A stretch of 7,763 bases of DNA. Origin: an uncultured Sphingomonadales bacterium. Lineage in GTDB: Bacteria; Pseudomonadota; Alphaproteobacteria; Sphingomonadales; Sphingomonadaceae. The notes under the pieces are model-generated. The model was not told the origin of the DNA and searched no databases. It saw nothing but the letters and a program-made list of their open reading frames with translations. The stretch spans positions 1-7,763 of the forward strand of contig CAIWFP010000122.1 in NCBI GenBank assembly GCA_903911985.1, in the 5' to 3' direction. Within the stretch, counting starts at the first letter, position 1. Each line of letters begins with the position of its first letter. Both the position numbers and the translations under genes were made by a program. Positions 1-5,167 of this stretch are shown piece after piece.

Positions 1-650
1 AGCTTCCAGCCCTTGTCGGCGGCGAGGCGGCGCACCAGCGAGTAGCCGTTGGAGTGAACGCCCGAGGAGGCAAGGCCCAGCAACACGTCGCCAGCCGCTA
101 CCTTGTCGCCGCCGAGTTGCTCGCCGCGCTCCACCGCGCCGACGCAGAAACCGGCGAGGTCGTAGTCGCCCGGGGCATACATGCCGGGCATTTCCGCCGT
201 CTCGCCGCCGATGAGGGCGCAGCCCGCCAGCTTGCAGCCCTCGGCGATTCCCGCCACGACCCGCTCGGCAATGCCATTGTCCAGCTTGCCGGTGGCGAAG
301 TAATCGAGAAACAGCAGTGGCTCGGCGCCCTGCACGATCAGGTCGTTGACGCACATGGCGACAAGGTCGATGCCGATGGCGTCATGCCGGTCATGGTCGA
401 TGGCCAGTTTGACCTTGGTGCCCACGCCATCATTGCCCGCCACCAGCAGCGGATCCTTGTATCCCGCCGCTTTCAGATCGAAGAAACCGCCAAAGCCGCC
501 AAGCTCCGCATCGGCGCCGGGGCGGGCGGTGGCGCGGGCCAGCGGGCCAATGGCCTTCACCAGCGCGTTGCCCGCGGCAATGGAGACACCTGCCTGCTCG
601 TAGGAGTAGGACCGGGGTGACGGGGCGGATTTGTCGTTGTTATCGCTCAT
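1..650 (-). CDS. purM: Phosphoribosylformylglycinamidine cyclo-ligase (AIR synthetase), N-terminal 216 codons, 3' end outside the window
   Basis: PurM closes the ring of FGAM to aminoimidazole ribonucleotide using ATP, the fifth step of de novo purine synthesis, in the cytosol. The reverse strand starts with ATG at 650 and stays open to the window edge. The translation carries family hallmarks: SYEQAGVSI (about residues 16-24), GGFGGFFDL (51-59), the substrate/ATP-loop stretch AGNDGVGTKVKLA (71-83), MCVNDLIVQGAEPLLFLDY (99-117), GGETAEMPGMY (148-158) and ASSGVHSNGYSLVRR (194-208). About 130 residues are missing if it matches the usual length of about 345. The ribosome site ahead of the ATG is weak. 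It is divergent from the DUF2066-like gene across 67 bp. purM is often followed by purN, but that would lie outside the window. Identity is seen directly in the motifs. Confidence 0.97.
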   Translation of the reverse strand, partial: MSDNNDKSAPSPRSYSYEQAGVSIAAGNALVKAIGPLARATARPGADAELGGFGGFFDLKAAGYKDPLLVAGNDGVGTKVKLAIDHDRHDAIGIDLVAMCVNDLIVQGAEPLLFLDYFATGKLDNGIAERVVAGIAEGCKLAGCALIGGETAEMPGMYAPGDYDLAGFCVGAVERGEQLGGDKVAAGDVLLGLASSGVHSNGYSLVRRLAADKGWK

Positions 651-717
651 GACGAATGCGCCTAACGCTTTCGCGCTTGGATTTCCATGAGGGTTTAGGC
701 AAAAGGCGCCAGAATTT
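651..717. promoter_or_regulatory. Divergent intergenic spacer purM / DUF2066-like gene
   Basis: The 67 bp lie between two outward-facing start codons, so control signals for at least one of the genes should sit here or just inside the coding ends. I could not pick a convincing -35/-10 pair on either strand. On the plus strand an AAAAGG stretch (701-706) lies 11 nt before the ATG at 718 and is the best ribosome-site candidate there. The promoter role is inferred from gene orientation only. Confidence 0.35.
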
Positions 718-2076
718 ATGAACCATTTTCCCTCCATGCATCACACCGGCACCCCCATCCGCCCGGGCAATCGCCCCCTGCCTGCCTTGCGCAAGCCCGT
801 TTTGGGCCTGTGTTTCGGGTTGGGAATCATGTGCGCTGGCGCCGTGGCCCTGGTCGGGCCGACACGGCTGCTGGCGCAGATCGAGGGTGAACGGGGAATC
901 GCACCGGTGGTGAATACCGGGAATATCGCGGTTTCCGGCATCGAGGTGGACACCACGGGGCGCACCGCGGCAGAGGCGCGCGCGGCTGGCTGGCGGCAGG
1001 CATGGCAGCTGGCCTGGGCACAAAGCCATGGGGCTGCGCTGGATGCGGGCACGATTGAGGGGCTGGTTTCCTCGGTGGTGGTGGAATCGGAGGAAGTGGG
1101 CCCGCATCGCTATCACGCGCGGCTGCGGGTGGAATTTGATCGCGCCCGTGCCGGCCAGTTTGTCGCCGGGCAGAACGGGGCGGTGATTCGCCGTTCCGCG
1201 CCGATGCTGGTGATACCGGTGCTCTATTCGGGCGGGGTGGCGCAGGTGTTCGAGGTGCGGGGCGTCTGGCAGAGGGCCTGGGCGGAATATCGCTCCGGCA
1301 CCAGCGCCATGGATTATGTCCGGCCTTCGGGCGCGGGGGGCGATTCGCTGCTGCTGACCGCCGGGCAGGCCGGACGGCGCAGCCGCGTGTGGTGGCGCAA
1401 TATTCTCGACCAGTTTGGCGCCGCCGACGTGGTGATGCCGATGGCCCGGCTGGAGCGGCAATGGCCGGGTGGGCCGGTGCATGGCAGCTTCACCGCGCGC
1501 TATGGCCCTGACAACACATACCTCGGCAGCTTTACCATGGATGCGCCCGACGAGGCGGCGCTGCCCGGGATGCTGGCGCAGGCCATTACCCGCATTGACC
1601 AGCTTTATAGCGACGCGTTGACGCGCGGGTTGTTGCGCCCGGATGCCAGCCTGACGCTGGAACATCCCGGGGCGGCCGAACCGGGCATTGCCGGGCTGAT
1701 CGCGCTGGGCCGCAAGCAGCAGGCCGACGAGGAGGCCGCCGCCGCCGCGCAGGATGCCGCCGGAGCCGTGTGGGCGCTGCCGCTGGGCCTGCCCTCCGCC
1801 GATGCCAAAACGGGCGTGAAGCCCGGCGCCAAGACCGCCGAGGCGGCGCTGACCATCCAGTTCGCCTCGCCCGATGCGCGGGCGGTGGATGCGGCTCTGG
1901 CCGCGCTGAAGGGGGTGCCGGGGGCCAGTGGTGTTGCCACCACCTCGATCGCCATTGGCGGCACTTCGGTGATGCGGGCGGGCTTTGCCGGCACACCCGC
2001 CGATCTGGCGGCTCTGCTGCGCGCGCGCGGCTGGCAGGTTGCGGTCAATGGCAATGTGCTGAAAATCCGGCACTGA
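718..2076 (+). CDS. Exported or membrane-anchored DUF2066-like protein with a C-terminal ferredoxin-like module
   Basis: Function is unknown. The 452-residue product has a basic N-terminus followed by a hydrophobic stretch (about 27-48, from VLGLCFGLGIMCAG to AVALVG), fitting a long signal peptide or single anchor, so the body is probably periplasmic. Residues 66-145 (IAVSGIEVDTTGRTAAEARA..., then RLRVEFD) resemble the start of DUF2066 proteins, where a short strand is followed by an Ala/Arg-rich helix and a 'FD' strand. APMLVIPVLY (161-170) fits the next block. A low-complexity Ala/Glu/Asp linker (about 335-375) leads to a compact beta-alpha-beta-beta-alpha-beta-looking module (376-452) without any CxxC, so heavy-metal binding is unlikely despite the fold similarity. 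It precedes hda by 35 bp. I recall a DUF2066 gene between purM and hda in Pseudomonas as well. ATG 718 is the longest start; ATG 736 is possible, while ATG 829 would cut into the hydrophobic segment. Confidence 0.72.
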   Translation: MNHFPSMHHTGTPIRPGNRPLPALRKPVLGLCFGLGIMCAGAVALVGPTRLLAQIEGERGIAPVVNTGNIAVSGIEVDTTGRTAAEARAAGWRQAWQLAWAQSHGAALDAGTIEGLVSSVVVESEEVGPHRYHARLRVEFDRARAGQFVAGQNGAVIRRSAPMLVIPVLYSGGVAQVFEVRGVWQRAWAEYRSGTSAMDYVRPSGAGGDSLLLTAGQAGRRSRVWWRNILDQFGAADVVMPMARLERQWPGGPVHGSFTARYGPDNTYLGSFTMDAPDEAALPGMLAQAITRIDQLYSDALTRGLLRPDASLTLEHPGAAEPGIAGLIALGRKQQADEEAAAAAQDAAGAVWALPLGLPSADAKTGVKPGAKTAEAALTIQFASPDARAVDAALAALKGVPGASGVATTSIAIGGTSVMRAGFAGTPADLAALLRARGWQVAVNGNVLKIRH

Positions 2077-2077
2077 G

Positions 2078-2087
2078 CTGGCGCCAG
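2078..2087. repeat. 10-bp perfect palindrome CTGGCGCCAG after the DUF2066-like stop codon
   Basis: The self-complementary sequence sits directly after the TGA at 2074-2076 and just before the triplicated ATGAGCCAG block. It has no loop, so it is a poor RNA hairpin and could at most be a protein-binding dyad. No function is claimed. Confidence 0.4.
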
Positions 2088-2089
2088 AG

Positions 2090-2120
2090 ATGAGCCAGCC
2101 ATGAGCCAGCCATGAGCCAG
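2090..2120 (+). repeat. 11-bp tandem repeat (2.8 copies) spanning the hda start codon
   Basis: ATGAGCCAG occurs at 2090-2098, 2101-2109 and 2112-2120, with CC between copies. Because 11 is not a multiple of three, each copy is in a different frame. The first two ATGs each give a four-codon mini-ORF (Met-Ser-Gln-Pro-stop) whose TGA overlaps the next ATG as ATGA. Only the third ATG opens hda. The repeat is seen directly; origin by replication slippage and an effect on translation are inference. Confidence 0.9.
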
Positions 2121-2729
2121 ATTGCCCTGCCCCTCTCCATCGGCCCGGGGGGAGGCCCTGCCCGCATCGTCGTCGGCAATGCCAATGCCGGGGTTGTGGA
2201 AGCATTCGGCGCGGTGGCCAGCTGGCCGTTTCGCACCGCTGTTTTGCAGGGTCCGGCGCGTTCGGGCAAAACCCTGCTGGCGCGCTGGTTCGTCGAGAAT
2301 GGGCTGGGCGAGGCGGTGGATGATGCCGACCAGATGGACGAAACCGCGCTGTTTCACCGCTGGAACCGGGCGCAGGAGGCGGCAACACCGCTGCTGCTGA
2401 CCGTTGCCGCGCGGGAAGGCGGCTGGAAGGTGACCCTGCCCGACCTTGCCTCGCGGCTGGGGGCGGCGCTGCTGCTGGAAATCGGCGCGCCAGACGATGC
2501 GATGATGGCCGAGCTGATCGCCGCCCATGCCGAGGCGCGGCGTTTGGCGCTGGGTGAGGAAGGAACGCGCTATCTTGCGGCCCGCGCGACGCGTTCCCAT
2601 ATGGGGGCCGAACGGGTGGTGGCCACGATTGACCGGCTCAGTCTTGAGCGCAAGGTTGCGCCCGGGCCAGCGATCTGGCGCGAGGCTCTGGCGGAATTGT
2701 CGGGTATCAGCCAGCCGCGATTGCTGTAA
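2112..2729 (+). CDS. hda: Hda-type DnaA-homologous regulatory ATPase (regulatory inactivation of DnaA)
   Basis: Hda proteins bind the DNA polymerase sliding clamp and stimulate ATP hydrolysis by DnaA, preventing re-initiation of replication. The 205-residue product starts MSQIALPL. Residues 3-8 match the QxxLPL clamp-binding motif found at the N-terminus of E. coli Hda. Walker A is GPARSGKT (47-54), Walker B is AVDDAD (68-73), and LPDLASRL (109-116) corresponds to the box VII region with its putative arginine finger (R115). The C-terminal part (about 127-200) fits the AAA+ lid. There is no DnaA domain IV for DNA binding, and the length is a little below E. coli Hda (about 233). It lies 35 bp behind the DUF2066-like gene, probably cotranscribed and possibly translationally coupled. 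ATG 2112 is the only copy of the repeated start that is in frame. No good Shine-Dalgarno precedes it. Confidence 0.93.
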   Translation: MSQIALPLSIGPGGGPARIVVGNANAGVVEAFGAVASWPFRTAVLQGPARSGKTLLARWFVENGLGEAVDDADQMDETALFHRWNRAQEAATPLLLTVAAREGGWKVTLPDLASRLGAALLLEIGAPDDAMMAELIAAHAEARRLALGEEGTRYLAARATRSHMGAERVVATIDRLSLERKVAPGPAIWREALAELSGISQPRLL

Positions 2730-2787
2730 GGGGCCCTGCCAACAAGGGGTTGGGGCGATGGCGCGCTTGCCAGAGCCGGGAATAGGT

Positions 2788-2793
2788 GGAAGA
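2788..2793 (+). promoter_or_regulatory. Ribosome binding site deciding the cysE start
   Basis: GGAAGA lies 7 nt before ATG 2801, a normal spacing. A longer reading from GTG 2786 would put this site inside the gene and lacks its own ribosome site, so ATG 2801 is preferred. Confidence 0.65.
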
Positions 2794-2800
2794 AACGGGT

Positions 2801-3529
2801 ATGTTCAATCGATTGATCGCCTACCTCGACTCGGTGGTGGCGCGCGATCCGGCGCCGCGCTCGCGCTGGGAAGTGTTGCTCTACCCGGGCTTTTGGGCGC
2901 TGGCGCTGCATCGCGTGGCGCATCCGCTGTTTCAGGCGCGGCTGTTTTTCCTCGCCCGGGCGGTGAACCATCTTGCCCGCTTCCTCACCGCTATCGACAT
3001 TCACCCCGGCGCCACCATCGGCAGGCATCTGTTTATCGACCACGGCTTTACCGTGATTGGCGAGACGGCGGATATTGGCGATACCGTCACCATCTATCAA
3101 TGCGTTACGCTGGGCGGCACCAATCCGGCCAATGGCGTGGGGGGCAAGCGGCATCCCACCTTGCTCGATGGCGCGACCATCGGCTCTGGCGCGCAGATTT
3201 TGGGGCCGATTACCGTTGGCGCCAAGGCGCGGGTGGGGGCCAATGCGGTGGTCACCGAGGATGTGCCCGATGGCGTGACCATGGTCGGGGTCAAGGCGCA
3301 TTCCACCCAGGTGGCCGCGCGGGCCGCTGGCGAGCGGGAGTTTTTGCCCTATGGCACCCCCTGCAAGGACCCTTGCGCCGACGAGGTTGAACTGGCCACG
3401 CAGCGGTTGGAGGCCTTGGAGGGCGAGGTGGCGGCTTTGCGCGAGCAGGTGGCGCTGTTGTTTGCCGCGCGTGATGCCGCTGGCACAAGGCCGCAAGCCG
3501 CCGTTAAGCCCGCCAAGAGCAAGGGTTGA
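2801..3529 (+). CDS. cysE: Serine O-acetyltransferase (short, EpsC-like N-terminus) with a C-terminal coiled-coil tail
   Basis: The enzyme transfers acetyl from acetyl-CoA to L-serine, giving O-acetylserine, the first committed step of cysteine synthesis in the cytosol. The 242-residue product has a short helical N-terminal part (1-65) instead of the long one of E. coli CysE. A left-handed beta-helix of hexapeptide repeats follows: DIHPGATIG (66-74), DHGFTVIGETADIG (80-93), TIYQCVTLGGT (97-107), KRHPTL (116-121), GARVGANAVV-like turns to about 151. Asp66 and His81 keep the 15-residue spacing of the catalytic Asp143/His158 pair of the E. coli enzyme, and His118 matches its third conserved His. 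After YGTPCKDPC, residues 195-225 form an Ala/Leu/Glu heptad-like helix, then a Lys/Ala-rich tail ending KSKG. The terminal Ile used for docking to CysK in the classic complex is absent. The gap from hda is 71 bp. The stop lies just upstream of the DUF2794 gene. Confidence 0.95.
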   Translation: MFNRLIAYLDSVVARDPAPRSRWEVLLYPGFWALALHRVAHPLFQARLFFLARAVNHLARFLTAIDIHPGATIGRHLFIDHGFTVIGETADIGDTVTIYQCVTLGGTNPANGVGGKRHPTLLDGATIGSGAQILGPITVGAKARVGANAVVTEDVPDGVTMVGVKAHSTQVAARAAGEREFLPYGTPCKDPCADEVELATQRLEALEGEVAALREQVALLFAARDAAGTRPQAAVKPAKSKG

Positions 3530-3537
3530 GTGGCGCG

Positions 3538-3927
3538 ATGGCGGGTGGCGGCAGTGACCGGCCCGGCATGCAGGGCGGGGCTGGTGGCGGCGGGCCGAAT
3601 GTCATCGCCTTTCCGCGCGCAAGCTTGCAGGTCGGGTTTGACCGGCTGGAGCTGACCCGCATTCTCGACCTCTATGGGCGGATGGTGGCGGCGGGCGAGT
3701 GGCGCGATTATGCCATGGATTTCGGCAAGGATGCCGCCAGCTTCAGCGCCTTTCGCCGCGCCGCCGAGCGCCCGCAGGCGCGGATCGAGAAATGTCCGGC
3801 CTTGCGCAGCAAGCAGGGCATGTGGACGCTCTATGGCGAGGCGGGCCAGGTGCTGAAGCGCGGGCACGAGCTGGCCAGCGTGTTGTTTCCGATTGAGCGG
3901 CGGTTGCTCAGGCTGATCGAGAAATAG
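3538..3927 (+). CDS. DUF2794 family protein, function unknown
   Basis: The 129-residue product has a Gly-rich, probably disordered N-terminus (1-20). It then shows the family pattern NVIAFPR (21-27), FDRLELTRILDLYGRMVAAGEWRDYAMDF (34-62), FSAFRRAAERPQARIEK (69-85) and LKRGHELASVL (106-116). DUF2794 is a small cytosolic family known to me mainly from Alphaproteobacteria, with no established activity. It starts 8 bp after the cysE stop and so is most likely cotranscribed. A TTG at 3526 in the same frame overlaps the cysE stop as TTGA and would add four residues. ATG 3538 is preferred, with AAGGG at 3521-3525 upstream at a somewhat long 12 nt. Its last 20 bp overlap the 3' end of the opposite membrane-protein gene. 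Family call from remembered motifs; not searched. Confidence 0.85.
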   Translation: MAGGGSDRPGMQGGAGGGGPNVIAFPRASLQVGFDRLELTRILDLYGRMVAAGEWRDYAMDFGKDAASFSAFRRAAERPQARIEKCPALRSKQGMWTLYGEAGQVLKRGHELASVLFPIERRLLRLIEK

Positions 3928-5005
3928 CGGAACGGGGCAGTTTCGCGACCAGCTCTGGCGGCAATTTGCCCAGCACGGCGGCGCGGATGGGGGCCCAGAA
4001 GGCCGAGAGCATCAGCAGCGCCGTGCCGATCACCAGCGCGGTCAGCGCCACGTTGAGTTCCACCGCGCCATATTGCCGGAACAACTGCCCCAGCGCGATG
4101 AGCACATAGGCGAGGGCCGAGACCAGCAGCGCGCGGCGGTCTATCGCCAGCGCCACGGCGGCGAAGAACACATAAATCGCCAGCACACCGGCGGCCACCA
4201 GCGCGCTCACCTGCCCGCCGCCGGTCACCCCCATCCAGAAGAACAGCGGGTGGACGATGAGGGGGGCGGCCAGCAGGTGGAGCCAGAAGGCGATGTCGGC
4301 GCGGGGTGTGCGCCGGTCGGGGTCGGAAAGGTCCCAGCGCATGGCATAGGCGAAGACGGCGAGGCCGCAGATCAGCGCGGCGGGTGGCAGGAAGGCGTTG
4401 CTGCCCGGCGTTTGGTTCAGCGCGGCGGCGATGAGGGAGAGCAGCAGCAGCACCGCGCCGCCGACGCCCGCAGCTATGGTGATCGGCACGCGGAAGCGGC
4501 GCCAGTGGGCGAGGGCGCCAAGGGCGGCGGCGAAGGCCCCGGCGCCGAAGATCAGCGCGGTTTGCCAAGGGTAGCGTTCGTCCGTGTTAAGCACCTGATT
4601 TAACTGAGGGCCATAACGGTGCGGGACAGCGTGTGCCGGCAACAACGCCCCCACCACATCGCCCACGGCCAGCCCCAGCGCCACGACAAAGCCCAGCAGC
4701 AGCACGATGGAGGGCAGGGCCAGACGGCGGCGCTTGGTGAAGACCTCGGCCATGGCCCAGCAGGCTGCCGCGACGAACCATCCACCCAGCGCATGGCCGC
4801 CAATCGCGGCCGAGGCGAAGATCACCAGCGCGCAGGCGATGGTGACGAAAATATCGTTGAAGCCGGTGACGAGGCGGAATTGCTCGTCGTCGGCGATGGG
4901 GGCGCTGCGTCCGGCGGCAACGTGCGCGCGCAGGGCCTCGGCCGCCTCGGCGCTGATGGCGCCCGCGTTAATCGCGGATTGCAGGTCGGCTTCGCTATAG
5001 CTCAT
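3908..5005 (-). CDS. Polytopic membrane protein of unknown function, about ten predicted helices
   Basis: The 365-residue product begins with a soluble N-terminal region (1-45) rich in Ala/Glu: MSYSEADLQSAINAGAISAEAAEALRAHV resembles the small helical header seen in DUF2157-type membrane proteins. About ten hydrophobic segments follow, roughly at 51-70, 73-89, 96-122, 147-167, 173-196, 204-222, 236-258, 265-288, 292-309 and 314-335. The tail (336-365) reads FWAPIRAAVLGKLPPELVAKLP, amphipathic and proline-bearing. No transporter signature, catalytic motif or lipobox is visible, and no substrate can be named. ATG 5005 is chosen because GAAGAGG lies 9 nt upstream; ATG 5014 would touch that ribosome site directly. 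The stop codon lies inside the DUF2794 gene, giving a convergent overlap. The gap to the dehydrogenase gene upstream is 162 bp. The gene is real by hydrophobic periodicity and ribosome site; function unknown. Confidence 0.85.
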   Translation of the reverse strand: MSYSEADLQSAINAGAISAEAAEALRAHVAAGRSAPIADDEQFRLVTGFNDIFVTIACALVIFASAAIGGHALGGWFVAAACWAMAEVFTKRRRLALPSIVLLLGFVVALGLAVGDVVGALLPAHAVPHRYGPQLNQVLNTDERYPWQTALIFGAGAFAAALGALAHWRRFRVPITIAAGVGGAVLLLLSLIAAALNQTPGSNAFLPPAALICGLAVFAYAMRWDLSDPDRRTPRADIAFWLHLLAAPLIVHPLFFWMGVTGGGQVSALVAAGVLAIYVFFAAVALAIDRRALLVSALAYVLIALGQLFRQYGAVELNVALTALVIGTALLMLSAFWAPIRAAVLGKLPPELVAKLPRSAISRSA

Positions 5006-5014
5006 GGGCGGCAT

Positions 5015-5021
5015 CCTCTTC
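5015..5021 (-). promoter_or_regulatory. Ribosome binding site deciding the membrane-protein start
   Basis: On the reverse strand GAAGAGG ends directly at ATG 5014 but 9 nt before ATG 5005. The second spacing is normal for translation initiation, so the shorter protein starting MSYSEADL is preferred. Confidence 0.65.
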
Positions 5022-5127
5022 GGCGCGCAGGGTGGCGCCGCCGGGTGGCAAAGTCAAAGCCCGATGGGCCGGGGCGGTGCCATGCCGTGATTATCGCGCG
5101 AAACTTGCGGGAAACACTGGCGGCGAT

Positions 5128-5160
5128 CCGGCGCGGGGGGCAATCCCTCGCGCCGGTTTT
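5128..5160 (+). terminator. GC-rich hairpin followed by TTTT, plus-strand orientation
   Basis: CCGGCGCG (5128-5135) pairs with CGCGCCGG (5149-5156). Inside it GGG pairs with CCC around a four-base CAAT loop. TTTT follows at 5157-5160. As a rightward intrinsic terminator it would stop transcripts running antisense through the membrane gene before they enter the dehydrogenase gene. Read leftward, the same hairpin begins 11 nt after the dehydrogenase stop codon but has no T-run after it, so it would be a 3'-end stabiliser or a weak, factor-assisted terminator. The structure is seen; its direction of action is inferred. Confidence 0.55.
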
Positions 5161-5167
5161 CGCCGTG

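Noticed and set aside
54..620. A 188-codon plus-strand frame at the left edge
   Set aside because: It is antisense to purM, whose motifs are unmistakable on the reverse strand.
1735..1752. GCC-triplet run as a regulatory repeat
   Set aside because: It simply encodes the Ala-rich linker of the DUF2066-like protein in frame.
640..2388. A 582-codon open frame on the reverse strand (and a 331-codon one at 1605-2600)
   Set aside because: Both lie antisense to the DUF2066-like gene and hda. Their translations are rich in Arg, Pro, His and Gln, as GC-rich antisense frames are, and show no domain.
2739..2753. Small hairpin CCAAC-AAGGG-GTTGG after hda
   Set aside because: Only five pairs, no T-run and poor extension outward; too weak to call a terminator between hda and cysE.
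2786..2800. GTG 2786 as the cysE start
   Set aside because: It lies over the GGAAGA ribosome site, and the five added residues are not part of the family pattern.
2527..3496. Long frames overlapping hda and cysE (2527-3390 plus strand, 2570-3496 minus strand)
   Set aside because: They are out of frame with, or antisense to, hda and cysE and lack any recognisable domain.
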